Positions 9,335-17,827 are shown, counted from the first letter of the stretch. The stretch is 64,000 bases of DNA from Conexibacter sp. CPCC 206217 (GCF_030646165.1 NZ_JAUTDO010000001.1:620001-684000), one strand, 5' to 3'. Numbers and translations are program-made. Notes: a model not told the origin generated them from the sequence alone.

Positions 9335-10699
9335 TCAGGGACCGGTCGCTGTCAGCCGCACCGCCGCGCGTGTGCTCGCGGTGACGCCGAAGCGGGCGGA
9401 GGTCGCAACGCCGGGGATCCACGCGATCTCCTCCCCGCAGACGACGACCGGCAGCGCCGCGCGCCGCGCGAGCGGGACGCGGCGGGCGGTGAAGAGGTCC
9501 TGCAGCGACTTCGTCCCGTCGAGGCCGATCGGCGCGATCCGGTCGCCCGTGCGCCACTGCCGCACGAGCAGCGCGCCGCCGTCGCCGAGCGCGGCGCGGT
9601 CGAGCACGCCGTCGACCGCCGCGACCGCGCTCGCCTCGCAGCGGAGCTGCCAGTCGCCGAACATGACGGCGCCGGGGATCGGCAGGACGACGGGTGGCAA
9701 CGGCGCGACCCGCTCCCCGCGCCCGCCGGCGCCCGCCTGGCCGCCTGCGCCCGTACGCGCGGCGCGTTCGCCGACGAGCTCGGCGCGCAGCACCCCGTAC
9801 TCCGCGACCGCGCGCACGCCGCCGCCGAGGTCGAGCCACGCGGTCCCCTGCCGTCTCAGGGCGGCGACCGCGTCGGCGCGGCGAGCGGCGCCGGACACGG
9901 GACGACCGGCGGCCGCGTCGGCGAGCCGCTGGACGACCAGCCGCCGCAGCGCGGGTGCGAGCGACGCGAGACGGTCGAGCGGGATCGTCTCGCCGTCGAA
10001 CTGCTCGTCGACGAGCGCGTCGAGCACGTCGGCTTCGTCGCGCAGCAGTTCGGCCAGCCGCAGCACGTTCGCCTCCGCGGCCGGGTGCGCCTCGCGCAGC
10101 GCCGCGACGAGCTGGTGGCGCACGCGGTTGCGCGCGTATCTGTCGCCGGCGTTGGTGACGTCGTCGCGCCAGCCGAGCCCGCGCGCCTCGCAGTAGGCGG
10201 TCGTCTGCGCGCGCGTCAGCTCCAGCAGCGGCCGCACGAGCCGCCCGTCGCGCGGGCGCATCCCCAGCAGCGCGCGCCGGCTCGGCGAGGAGGCGAGCCG
10301 GTAGAGGATCGTCTCGACCTGGTCGTCGGCGGTGTGACCCGCGGCGATGGCGGTGCAGTCGCCAAGCGCGCGCGCCAGCTCCTGCGCGGCCGCGTAACGC
10401 GCCTCGCGCGCCCACGCCTGGACGTTGCCGCCCCCGGCGAGCGGCGTCGCGCGGCGCACGACGAACGTAACGCCGAGCCGCTCGCAGAGCGCGGCGCAGT
10501 GGCGCTCGTCGTCGTCGGCCTCCGCGCGCAGGCCGTAGTTGACGTGCAGCGCGGTGACGGCTTGCTCGCCCACGATCCGCGCCGCGACGTCGAGCAGGCA
10601 GACGGAGTCGCGCCCGCCGGACAGCAGCAGGACGACAGGCGCGCCGGGCCGCAGCAGCCCGCCGGCCCGGATCTGCTCGACGACGCCGTCCGGGTCCAT
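9335..10699 (-). CDS. tilS: tRNA(Ile)-lysidine synthase
   Basis: Converts the wobble cytidine of the CAU-anticodon isoleucine tRNA to lysidine using ATP and lysine. 454 residues. The PP-loop is VVLLLSGGRDSVCLLD near residue 25, followed by ALHVNYGLRAEADDDE, AAGHTADDQVETILYR and RPLLELTRAQT. The C-terminal substrate-binding part contains WRTGDRIAPIGLDGTKSLQD, which matches the conserved TilS C-terminal domain. The start at ATG 10699 is placed 6 nt downstream of TAGACT, implying a leaderless transcript for the tilS-hpt run. Confidence 0.94.
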   Translation of the reverse strand: MDPDGVVEQIRAGGLLRPGAPVVLLLSGGRDSVCLLDVAARIVGEQAVTALHVNYGLRAEADDDERHCAALCERLGVTFVVRRATPLAGGGNVQAWAREARYAAAQELARALGDCTAIAAGHTADDQVETILYRLASSPSRRALLGMRPRDGRLVRPLLELTRAQTTAYCEARGLGWRDDVTNAGDRYARNRVRHQLVAALREAHPAAEANVLRLAELLRDEADVLDALVDEQFDGETIPLDRLASLAPALRRLVVQRLADAAAGRPVSGAARRADAVAALRRQGTAWLDLGGGVRAVAEYGVLRAELVGERAARTGAGGQAGAGGRGERVAPLPPVVLPIPGAVMFGDWQLRCEASAVAAVDGVLDRAALGDGGALLVRQWRTGDRIAPIGLDGTKSLQDLFTARRVPLARRAALPVVVCGEEIAWIPGVATSARFGVTASTRAAVRLTATGP

Positions 10700-10705
10700 C
10701 GCGCG

Positions 10706-10711
10706 AGTCTA
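10706..10711 (-). promoter_or_regulatory. -10 box of leaderless tilS promoter
   Basis: TAGACT on the minus strand, then 6 nt (CGCGCG), then the tilS ATG. Confidence 0.6.
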
Positions 10712-11081
10712 AGCGGCGACAGCGCCGCGCGGACGCGGACGCTCCGCCCACGGCCGGCACGCCGCGGCCGGCCGCGGACCGGCGTACGGGCCCCCACAAG
10801 CAGTTGACGGCGAGGCCTCGCTCGGAGACCCCGCCGTCATGCGGGCAAGACGGCCCGCCGCGCTCGGCCGACGGCGCTCGTTCCGCGCACGGTCGCGGCG
10901 CCTTGCGAGCCTCGCTGCGCCCTTCGCGCCGCCCTCTCGGACCGGCGCTCGAACGGCAGGCTCACTGCTCGGCTGTGCTTCACACCTAACTCCTCCGCAA
11001 CGTCCGCGTCAACGTGATCTGTCCGCGCACGCGCGGACTGGCGCGCACGCCGTCGGCCGCCGACAGCGGAGGTTTCGCGGC
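10712..11081. other. Intergenic region without a supported gene
   Basis: About 370 bp between the tilS promoter and the SCP2-like gene. It is GC-rich and contains short inverted repeats, including GTCCGCG/CGCGGAC around a 4-nt loop at about 11023-11040. That repeat may serve as a terminator for the SCP2-like gene on the minus strand. Open frames here have no start with a ribosome site and no recognisable product. Confidence 0.5.
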
Positions 11082-11507
11082 TCAGACCTTCAGGTGCGGA
11101 TACTCGCGCTCGACCAGCTCGACGTATCTCGCGTAGACCGGCTTGACGACAGGCATCAACGCGAGCGCGGCCTTGATGTCGCCGCCCGTCTTGATCCGCC
11201 GGCGCGCGATCGCCATCGCGATGTTCTCCTTGCCCTGGAAGTATTTGTTGGCCGTCTCGGAGGACATCTCCATGCGGACCTTCGGCTCCCAGTCGACCTC
11301 GTCGCTCCACTCCCACACGATGAAGCGACCGTCCTCGTCGGGCCGCGCCGCGCGCACGTTCACGACCAGGTCGAGGTCGTCGAACTCGAACCGCTGGGGA
11401 ACGTCGGCGTCGCGCAGCTGCGGCCCCATCTCGGGACCGTCCATCAGACCGAAGATCTGGTCGATCACCTCGCGAAACTCCGCCGGCGACCTGAAGCTGC
11501 TGCTCAT
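11082..11507 (-). CDS. SCP2-like sterol/lipid-binding domain protein
   Basis: A 141-residue soluble protein. The C-terminal half resembles the SCP2 fold, with the characteristic strand-helix block KENIAMAIARRRIKTGGDIKAAL that lines the hydrophobic cavity in this family. Such proteins bind acyl-CoA or other lipids; the substrate here is unknown. The start at ATG 11507 is well supported by AAAGGGAGGT 7 nt upstream. It is divergent from the purine phosphorylase gene. Confidence 0.75.
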   Translation of the reverse strand: MSSSFRSPAEFREVIDQIFGLMDGPEMGPQLRDADVPQRFEFDDLDLVVNVRAARPDEDGRFIVWEWSDEVDWEPKVRMEMSSETANKYFQGKENIAMAIARRRIKTGGDIKAALALMPVVKPVYARYVELVEREYPHLKV

Positions 11508-11564
11508 CTGAAGACCTCCCTTTCGACGACGCCCGCCGCCCGGGCTTCCGATGTGACCGGAGTC

Positions 11565-11570
11565 TATGCT
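11565..11570 (+). promoter_or_regulatory. Candidate -10 box for purine phosphorylase gene
   Basis: TATGCT, 10 nt before the ATG at 11581. The spacing is slightly longer than in the clear leaderless cases, so a very short leader is likely. Confidence 0.45.
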
Positions 11571-11580
11571 CGCTGGCCGC

Positions 11581-12312
11581 ATGCCGACCACGCTTCACAT
11601 CCACCCCACGGCCGAGCTGGCCGAGCGCGTGCTGCTGCCGGGCGACCCCGGCCGCGCGCTGCTGCTCGCGCAGTCGCTGCTCGCGAGACCGCTGATGTTC
11701 AACCACAACCGCGGGCTGTGGGGCTACACCGGCGCCGCCGCCGACGGCGAGCCGCTGACGATCCAGTCGACCGGGATGGGCGGTCCCAGCGCCGCGATCG
11801 TGATCGAGGAACTGCTGCGCCTCGGCGCCCGCCGGATCGTGCGCGTCGGCTCCTGCGGCGCACTCGCCGACGGCTTCGAGCTCGGCGACACGCTCGTCGT
11901 CGACCAAGCGATCGCGACCGACGGCACCAGCCGCGCGCTCGGCGCCGCCGAGCGCGTCGCGGGCGACCCCGCCCTGACCGAGGCGCTGGCGCTGGCCGCG
12001 GCCGCGGAGCCGCCGATCCCGCTGGAGGGCGGCGTCGGCGACGTCGTCGCCGTGCGTCAAGGCGCGGTCGTCACGACCGACCTCTTCTACGACCCCGCCG
12101 GCGAGCACGCCGACCCGCCCCCCGGCGACGCGCTCGCGATCGAGATGGAGACCGCGACGCTGTTCCAGCTCGGCGCGCTGCGCGACCTGCGGGCCGGCTG
12201 CGTGCTCGTCGTCAGCGACCTGCTGGGCGCACGGCGCGGCCGGATCGAGCCGGAGGCTATGGAAGCCGCGGCGATCCGCGCAGGCAAGATCGCCGTGACC
12301 GCACTCAGCTGA
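11581..12312 (+). CDS. deoD: Purine-nucleoside phosphorylase (DeoD/uridine phosphorylase family)
   Basis: Phosphorolyses nucleosides to the free base and (deoxy)ribose 1-phosphate. 243 residues from ATG 11581 (MPTTLHIHPTAELAE). Family marks: LPGDPGRALLLAQ (phosphate loop), TGMGGPSAAIVIEELL, RVGSCGAL, and the ribose-binding IEMETATLF with the Met-Glu pair. The C-terminal base-specificity loop reads VVSDLLGARRGRIEPEAM; the Asp after Ser favours purine rather than uridine specificity. An alternative in-frame ATG at 11566 overlaps the likely -10 box and is less probable. It ends 12 bp from the convergent coiled-coil gene. Confidence 0.85.
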   Translation: MPTTLHIHPTAELAERVLLPGDPGRALLLAQSLLARPLMFNHNRGLWGYTGAAADGEPLTIQSTGMGGPSAAIVIEELLRLGARRIVRVGSCGALADGFELGDTLVVDQAIATDGTSRALGAAERVAGDPALTEALALAAAAEPPIPLEGGVGDVVAVRQGAVVTTDLFYDPAGEHADPPPGDALAIEMETATLFQLGALRDLRAGCVLVVSDLLGARRGRIEPEAMEAAAIRAGKIAVTALS

Positions 12313-12324
12313 CGTCAGTCGCGG

Positions 12325-12825
12325 TCAGCCTCTTCTCGCGGCTGCCCGTCTCTCTGCAGCTCTCGCGCGCGTGCGCGAGGCGATCGGGCTTCTGGCGGCG
12401 GCCGAGGTGATCACCGGCTGCGGGGCGGACGGGGTGCCCTGGTCCGCGAGCCGGGAGAGCTGCGTCGAGAGCGCCTCGAGCTGCTGCTCGATCGACGCCA
12501 GCCGCTGCTCGACGGCGCCGGCGCCGCCGATCCCGTCGACCCTCTGCTCGACGCGGTCGAGCGCGTCCTCGATCCCCTCCAGCCGCTGCGAGACCGAGCG
12601 CACGCGGCGCGTCAGCTTCTCGAGGTCGGCCGCCGACGGCAGGTTGAGCGCGCCCATCGCGACCTCCTGCGCCGCCGACGCCTTCTCACGCGCGTCGAAC
12701 GCCCGCGTCAGCGCGCTGCTGACGAGCGGACTCTCCAGCAGCTCCTGTGCCAGCCTTCCGAGGGCGTCCTCGCCCTGCCTTGAGATGCGGGCGCGCAGCC
12801 CGTCGCTGGACGTCTCGTTCGTCAT
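12325..12825 (-). CDS. Predicted coiled-coil protein, phasin-like
   Basis: A 166-residue soluble protein without a recognised catalytic domain. Residues about 15-60 form an amphipathic region (GRLAQELLESPLVSSALTRA). Residues 65-150 carry heptad-like repeats, with two stretches QRLEGIEDALDRVEQRVDG and QRLASIEQQLEALSTQL. The C-terminus is Ala/Arg-rich (RARAAERRAAARRG), as in polyhydroxyalkanoate-granule or DNA-associated basic tails. The start at ATG 12825 has AGGGG 6 nt upstream. Function unknown; a granule-associated or scaffold role is only a guess. Confidence 0.65.
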   Translation of the reverse strand: MTNETSSDGLRARISRQGEDALGRLAQELLESPLVSSALTRAFDAREKASAAQEVAMGALNLPSAADLEKLTRRVRSVSQRLEGIEDALDRVEQRVDGIGGAGAVEQRLASIEQQLEALSTQLSRLADQGTPSAPQPVITSAAARSPIASRTRARAAERRAAARRG

Positions 12826-13050
12826 GTCGTCCCCTGCGGGTCGGGTCGGCGGGAAGGGGCCGACTGTAGCGCAGCGTCCCCGCCCGATCCGCCGGCAACG
12901 AACGTTGCAGGTGAGCTGGAGGGTCAGCGCGCACGTGTGTGCGAGCCGCAAATGGGAAGAGTTCGTGAACGGGAGTCACGAGAGCCCTTCAGGCGGTGTT
13001 AAACGAGCTGGTTACCCTTGGGCCAGACGTCGTGTGGTACTCAAGGTGGA

Positions 13051-13082
13051 GGAGCAGTCCGCCGAAACGCGGGTACTGCTCC
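13051..13082 (+). terminator. Terminator-like hairpin upstream of the wall hydrolase
   Basis: Outer stem GGAGCAGT/ACTGCTCC (8 bp) with an inner CGC/GCG extension, followed by TTT. It lies about 145 bp before the hydrolase ATG and upstream of the promoter at 13125-13153. It may insulate that promoter or belong to a longer regulated leader. Confidence 0.45.
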
Positions 13083-13124
13083 TTTCGCATGTGAACGCCT
13101 CATTACAAACACGCGGGTTCTTCT

Positions 13125-13153
13125 TTGCAAACGTCCAGAACAGCCGGTAGCTT
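13125..13153 (+). promoter_or_regulatory. Promoter of the wall hydrolase gene
   Basis: TTGCAA (-35), 17-bp spacer, TAGCTT (-10). Transcription would start near 13160, giving a 5' UTR of about 70 nt. Confidence 0.55.
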
Positions 13154-13188
13154 CCGAGTCGTCCGTCGCATCGACGGCTTTGTATTTA

Positions 13189-13204
13189 GGCCGCATATGC
13201 GGCC
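13189..13204 (+). promoter_or_regulatory. 16-bp perfect palindrome in hydrolase 5' UTR
   Basis: GGCCGCATATGCGGCC, between the predicted transcription start and the GGGAGGAG ribosome site. It may be a regulator-binding site or an mRNA hairpin affecting ribosome access. Confidence 0.4.
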
Positions 13205-13228
13205 CTGCGGGAGGAGCTCGTCGGTCCG

Positions 13229-16009
13229 ATGAAGAGAATGAAGCTGCGCATAGCCTCGCTTGTCGCGGGTGCGGCGCTCGTCATCGGAGTCACGTCGACG
13301 AACGCCTCCGCGGAGAAGCGCGCGGTCGTCGTCACGCTGCTGGGCGGCAGACAGGTCTCGCTGACGATCGAAGCGACGCCCGGCGTCCCGGTCAGCGCGA
13401 GCCAGCTGCCTGACCTCGGCGCGCCGGTCGTCTCGATCTCCGAGTCGGTGATCGAGGACGCACCGCCTGCGACGCAGACGACGCCGCCCTCGACCGCGAC
13501 GACGCCTCCCACGACCCTGCAGACGACGCCGATCGTCCCGACCACGCCGACGATCCCGTCGACGTCGACGATCACGCCGCCTCCGGCCGGCACGACGGGC
13601 GCCACGACGGTCCCGCCGACGACCGGCACGACCGGCACCACCACGAGCACGACCGGCACCACGGGCACGACCACCACGCCCGGCGCGACGACCAGAACGA
13701 CGACCACGACTCCGGGCAAGACGCAGCCGGACGCCGTCGGCGGTGTCGTCAAGCCGAAGGGTCAAGCTAAGGGTGAGGGTTCCGGCGGCGTCGTCGTGCC
13801 GGACGAGACCTCCGCCGACGCCGACGACGACGGCGCGCTGACCGACGCCAACCGCGACGGCACCGCCACGCCGGACGAGACGGTCGACACGCCGGACCAG
13901 ACCGCGGGCGCGCAGCCGACGCCCGACACGCCCGGCTTCACCGTCGCCCCCACGCTCGACCAGGGCCCCGCGGGCGTCCCGAACTTCTTCATCGAGCAGT
14001 TCCGCATCCCGCCGTTCCTGCTGCCGATCTACCAGGCCGCCGCGATGCAGTACGGCGTGCCGTGGCAGATCCTCGCCGCGATCAACGAGATCGAGACGGA
14101 CTACGGGCGCAACCTGTCCGTGTCGTCCGCCGGCGCGCTCGGCTGGATGCAGTTCATGCCGCCGACCTGGGACTCCTACGGCGTCGACGCCAACGGCGAC
14201 GGCGTCAAGGACCCGTACAACCCCGTCGACGCGATCTTCGCCGCCGGCCGCTACCTGAAGGCCGCCGGCGCCGAGACCGACCTCGAGAGAGCGATCTTCG
14301 CCTACAACCACGCCGACTGGTACGTCCAGTCGGTGCTGCTGCGGGCGCGCGTGATCGGCGGCATGCCGGCCGACCTCGTCGGCTCGCTGACCGGCCTCAC
14401 GCAGGGCCGCTTCCCGGTCGCCGCCCGCTCGACCTACGCCGACTCGATCGACGTCAGAAGAGCCGGCAGAAGAATCGTCGGCAGCAACGCGGCGGTCACC
14501 GTCGAGGGCGACGCGTCGCGGCGCTCGATCAACGTCTACGCCGCGAGAAACGCTCCCGTCGTCGCCGTCAACGACGGCACGATCGTGAGACTCGGCGAGA
14601 ACGACAGACTCGGCCGCTTCGTCGTGCTGCAGGACGTCTTCGGCAACCGCTACACGTACAGCGACCTCGGCTCGCTCGCGGAGAAGCACCCGGTGCCCAA
14701 GCCGCGGCAGGACGACGCGGACGCGGCGGCCGGCAGCGAGTTGGAGCAGGCGAGCGCGGACGCGGCGCCGACGCAGGCGGCGACCGACGGCAGACAGCAG
14801 CCGAGCGGCAGCGGCGCAGGCGCGGCCGACAGAGGCAGAGATGCCGTCAGCGGGGCCGTCACCAGCAGCACGGCCATCAGCGGCATCCCGACGCCGCCCG
14901 CCACGGGCGACGACGAGGCCGACGCGCCGGCGAAGACCGACAAGCCCGCCGGCAGAAGCGACACGGGCGTCAGAAGAGCCGGCGCCGCCGCCGCAAGAGC
15001 CGCCGCCGTGCAGGCCCCCGCCGTCACGAAGGAGCGGCTGTTCGCGCATCCCGGCCGCCCGGAGGCCTTCGCCGCCGGCGGCGAGCGGCAGATCGAGCAG
15101 ATGGGCGAGCGCCTGACGACGTTCGAGGGCTACTTCAGCGGACCGCTGGAGGCCGACCCGGCCGACTACGTGCTGAAGCCGCTGAGAGTCGGCTCGACCG
15201 TCATCGCGGGCACGATCCTCGGCCGCATCGGCAAGACCGACGACAGACTCGCGCCGCACGTCGAGTTCACGATCCGCCCGGCCGGCCGCGGCGCTCCGCG
15301 GATCGACCCGAAGCCGATCCTCGACGGCTGGAAGCTGCTCGAGTCGACGGCGATCTACAAGGCCGAGAACGACAGCGTCTTCGGCAGCGACGGCAGAGGC
15401 GGCCCGTCGATCGGGCAGATCCTGCTGATGAGCAAGGAAGAGCTGCAGGCACGCGTGCTCGCCGATCCGAACGTCGAGATCTACGAGGGCGGCCGCAACG
15501 ACATCCAGACCGGCCAGATCGACCGCCGCGTGCTCGCGACGATCGAGTTCCTCGCGGCCAGCGGCCTGAAGCCGACGATCACGTCGCTGAAGGGCAATCA
15601 CGGCCTGATGACGGCGTCCGGCAACGTCTCGGAGCACTCGACCGGGACCGCCGTCGACATCGGCTCGATCAACGGCATCCGCATCTCGCCCGCCACGCAG
15701 GGCGAGGGGTCGATCACCGACATCACGATCCGCCGGCTGCTGACGCTGCAGGGCACGATGAAGCCGCACCAGATCATCAGCCTCATGACGTACCCGGAGG
15801 CCGACAACACGCTCGCGCTGCCGGACCACGACGATCACATCCACGTCGGCTTCCACGCGGTCGAGACGCCGAGCAGCACTCCCACGCTGCAGACGCTGAT
15901 GAGACCGGAGCAGTGGACGAGACTGATGGCGCAGCTCGGCACGATCCAGAACCCGACCGTGCTGACGAGCCCGTCGAGATACGCGATCAAGGACAGAGAC
16001 GCGAGATAG
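13229..16009 (+). CDS. Exported multidomain peptidoglycan hydrolase (SLT + LytM-like + M15-like)
   Basis: 926 residues with signal peptide (cleavage after about NASA, residue 28). A Thr/Pro-rich spacer (about 80-165) is followed by an acidic linker. A lytic-transglycosylase domain spans about 255-370, with AAINEIETDYGRN carrying the catalytic Glu and the typical GALGWMQFMPPTW. A LytM/M23-like segment (about 430-720) is interrupted by a long Ala/Asp-rich insert. In that segment the usual HxH reads HVEF, so the zinc site looks incomplete. The C-terminal part (about 740-890) has SEHSTGTAVDI and DDHIHVGF, which match the M15 D,D-carboxypeptidase zinc motifs. Likely role: remodelling or turnover of wall peptidoglycan outside the membrane. 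GGGAGGAG 12 nt before ATG 13229. Arg codons are unusually often AGA. Confidence 0.85.
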   Translation: MKRMKLRIASLVAGAALVIGVTSTNASAEKRAVVVTLLGGRQVSLTIEATPGVPVSASQLPDLGAPVVSISESVIEDAPPATQTTPPSTATTPPTTLQTTPIVPTTPTIPSTSTITPPPAGTTGATTVPPTTGTTGTTTSTTGTTGTTTTPGATTRTTTTTPGKTQPDAVGGVVKPKGQAKGEGSGGVVVPDETSADADDDGALTDANRDGTATPDETVDTPDQTAGAQPTPDTPGFTVAPTLDQGPAGVPNFFIEQFRIPPFLLPIYQAAAMQYGVPWQILAAINEIETDYGRNLSVSSAGALGWMQFMPPTWDSYGVDANGDGVKDPYNPVDAIFAAGRYLKAAGAETDLERAIFAYNHADWYVQSVLLRARVIGGMPADLVGSLTGLTQGRFPVAARSTYADSIDVRRAGRRIVGSNAAVTVEGDASRRSINVYAARNAPVVAVNDGTIVRLGENDRLGRFVVLQDVFGNRYTYSDLGSLAEKHPVPKPRQDDADAAAGSELEQASADAAPTQAATDGRQQPSGSGAGAADRGRDAVSGAVTSSTAISGIPTPPATGDDEADAPAKTDKPAGRSDTGVRRAGAAAARAAAVQAPAVTKERLFAHPGRPEAFAAGGERQIEQMGERLTTFEGYFSGPLEADPADYVLKPLRVGSTVIAGTILGRIGKTDDRLAPHVEFTIRPAGRGAPRIDPKPILDGWKLLESTAIYKAENDSVFGSDGRGGPSIGQILLMSKEELQARVLADPNVEIYEGGRNDIQTGQIDRRVLATIEFLAASGLKPTITSLKGNHGLMTASGNVSEHSTGTAVDIGSINGIRISPATQGEGSITDITIRRLLTLQGTMKPHQIISLMTYPEADNTLALPDHDDHIHVGFHAVETPSSTPTLQTLMRPEQWTRLMAQLGTIQNPTVLTSPSRYAIKDRDAR

Positions 16010-16166
16010 GACGGAATCCGCCGGCGCCCCCACGGGCGCCGGTTCCGCTTCGGGCGCCGCGGCCGGCGCCCGCGGCGGCGAGCGGGAACGCGAGCGGCAG
16101 CAGGTCTTTCGCTTCGTCCAGCTGGAGTTCCCGTGGGCGGTCGGGCCGCAGGAGGGGCGCTACGTC

Positions 16167-16955
16167 GTGCGCCCCGACGGCGCGGACGGCGCCGCGACGC
16201 ACGTGATCGTCGTCGCGACGCTCGGCAGCGCGGAGCGGCGCCTGCTGCGCGGCCGCCGCGCAAAGCCGCGCGAGGCAGCGCCCGAGCCCTCCCCCGCGCC
16301 CGTCGCGACCGGTCGCGTGACCGTGATCGACGCGCAGCCGAGCGAACTGGCCGCGGCCGAGCGCTGGCTCTCCGGCGCCGGCCCCGAGGTCGCCGCGCCG
16401 GCGCTGGTCGAGCTGGGCCGGCTCGTGCGCGCCCACCGGATCTCCAGCGCCGACCCCGGCGTGCCGCTGCCGCACCAGTCGCAGGCGCTCGTCGTGCGGG
16501 TCGGCTACGGCGCCGGCGAGGAGGTCGCGCACGGCCGCTGGAGCGAGGCGCGCGAACTGCCGCCCGCCGACGCCGAGCGCACCCGCCGCCGCAGCCACGC
16601 GCTGCGCCCGCAGGAGCGGATCGCGGCGCTGCTGAGCGGTCGCTCGCACGCGCTGGCGTGCGAGGAGCTGGCGCTGCGCGCCCGCCACGATCTCGACCAC
16701 GCCCAGCTGCGCGAGGCCGCCCTGCAGCTGCGCACCGCGCTCGACGCCGCGCTCGCCGAGCTGCCGAGGACGCCGCAGGCCGCCGAGCTGACCGAGCGCG
16801 TCGAGGAGCTGCGCAGACTGCACGGCCCCGTCGTCGCGCTCGCCGACGACGCGCTCGGCGGCGTGATCCCACCAGAGGCCGCCCAGACGCTCGAGGAGAC
16901 GCTCAGACGGCTGGAGGCGGCGTTACGCGCCCGAACGGTCGCTGAAGGCCGCTGA
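16167..16955 (+). CDS. Hypothetical protein, N-terminus uncertain
   Basis: 262 residues from GTG 16167. Predicted to be mostly helical in the second half, with Glu/Arg/Leu-rich helices (RHDLDHAQLREAALQLRTAL, ELTERVEELRRL), and beta-rich at the start (THVIVVATLGSAERR). The same frame stays open upstream to about 16011 and looks coding (QQVFRFVQLEFPWAVGPQEG directly before the GTG). It contains no ATG, GTG or TTG before an in-frame TGA at 15963. The real start may therefore be a rare codon such as CTG 16122, or the 5' end may be damaged. It begins close after the wall hydrolase. I do not recognise the family. Confidence 0.65.
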   Translation: MRPDGADGAATHVIVVATLGSAERRLLRGRRAKPREAAPEPSPAPVATGRVTVIDAQPSELAAAERWLSGAGPEVAAPALVELGRLVRAHRISSADPGVPLPHQSQALVVRVGYGAGEEVAHGRWSEARELPPADAERTRRRSHALRPQERIAALLSGRSHALACEELALRARHDLDHAQLREAALQLRTALDAALAELPRTPQAAELTERVEELRRLHGPVVALADDALGGVIPPEAAQTLEETLRRLEAALRARTVAEGR

Positions 16956-17050
16956 CGGCCGCCTCGCCGCCGCTGGCGGTGTCCTCGGTCGCTCACGGGC
17001 TGGCGCCCGCAGCGCTCCCTGCGTCCTTGCCAGCGACGACGATCCGGCCG

Positions 17051-17827
17051 TCAGAGTGCTGCGCTCAGGGCTTCCAGCTCCGCGACCACGTCCCCCTCCA
17101 GCTTCACCACCGCATCCCTGTCGTAGCGCGTCGGGCCCTGCGTCAGGATCGCCAGCTCGCCGCCGGCGCGCAGCGTCAGCGCGGGCAGCTCGCCGACCGG
17201 CCAGACCTCCAGCGAGGAGCCCATGCAGAGCAGCAGGTCGGCGCGCACGGCGAGCGCCTGCGCCCGCTCCAGCGCCGCCTGCGGCAGGAACTCGCCGAAC
17301 AGCACGACGTCGGGCTTCAGCGGCTGCCCGCAGTCGCAGCGCGGCACGCCCTGCGGATCGTCCTCCAAGCGCCGCTGGACCTCCGCGAGCGCGTACGCAG
17401 CGCCGCAGGCCTGGCACGACGACGAGGCGATCGAGCCGTGCAGCTCGATCAGCTCGCCCGCACCCTCGGCGGCCGTGCCGCTCGGGTCCCCCGCCCCGCT
17501 CCCCGCCTGTGCGTGCAGTCGGTCGATGTTCTGCGTCACGACTGCGTCGAGCAGGCCGCGGCGCTGCAGCTCGACCAGCAGCTCGTGCGCGCGGTTGGGG
17601 CGCTTGTCGCGCAGCGACTGGAAGCGCTCGCCGTAGAAGGCCCAGAAGCGGGCCGGGTCGCGCCGCCAGGCGTCGATGTGCGCGACCTCCATCGGGTCGA
17701 CGTTCTCCCACAGCCCGGTGCGCGGCGTGCGGAAGTCGGGGATCCCGGATGGCACCGAGATCCCCGCGCCGGTCAGCGCGACGACCGATCTGGCGCAGCG
17801 GATCCGCTGCGCCAGAAGCTCGATCAC
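17051..17827 (-). CDS. cobB: NAD-dependent protein deacylase (sirtuin)
   Basis: Removes acyl groups from lysine using NAD+, producing O-acyl-ADP-ribose and nicotinamide. 258 residues, start GTG 17827. Motifs: VVALTGAGISVPSGIPDFR (NAD binding), VVTQNIDRLHAQAG, the catalytic His in LIELHGSI, a zinc knuckle formed by CQAC and CDC, and LLCMGSSLEVWPV. The TGA of the preceding beta-oxidation fusion gene overlaps the GTG (GTGA), so translation is coupled. That neighbourhood suggests it may deacylate fatty-acid-oxidation or acyl-CoA enzymes. Lys-deacylase identity is secure; the target is inferred. Confidence 0.9.
   Translation of the reverse strand: MIELLAQRIRCARSVVALTGAGISVPSGIPDFRTPRTGLWENVDPMEVAHIDAWRRDPARFWAFYGERFQSLRDKRPNRAHELLVELQRRGLLDAVVTQNIDRLHAQAGSGAGDPSGTAAEGAGELIELHGSIASSSCQACGAAYALAEVQRRLEDDPQGVPRCDCGQPLKPDVVLFGEFLPQAALERAQALAVRADLLLCMGSSLEVWPVGELPALTLRAGGELAILTQGPTRYDRDAVVKLEGDVVAELEALSAAL

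Larger units (their letters stand above)
12826..13228. other. Long intergenic region / leader of the cell-wall hydrolase gene
   Basis: About 400 bp with no supported gene. It has lower GC than its surroundings and several hairpins: one at 13051-13082, a CCGTCG/CGACGG stem at 13163-13177 and a palindrome at 13189-13204. A promoter is visible at 13125-13153. I looked for c-di-AMP (ydaO-type) and c-di-GMP riboswitch core motifs, which often precede wall hydrolases, and did not find them. Confidence 0.5.

Noticed and set aside
9302-10807. Plus-strand open frame of 501 codons over tilS
   Set aside because: Shadow of tilS; composition is Arg/Ala-dominated and no domain is visible.
10804-10989. Small plus-strand frame of 61 codons between tilS and the SCP2-like gene
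   Set aside because: No ribosome site or -10 box at the right distance, and an Arg/Pro/Ser-rich composition typical of random high-GC sequence.
10837-12108. Minus-strand open frame of 423 codons
   Set aside because: Runs antisense through the purine phosphorylase and out of frame through the SCP2-like gene. No sensible product.
12826-13228. c-di-AMP or c-di-GMP riboswitch before the wall hydrolase
   Set aside because: The expected conserved core segments are not present in order; only hairpins are seen.
13449-13722. Tandem repeat array in the Thr/Pro-rich segment
   Set aside because: The DNA repeats (ACGACCGGC-like) simply encode a low-complexity wall-spanning linker and are not a CRISPR or mobile element.
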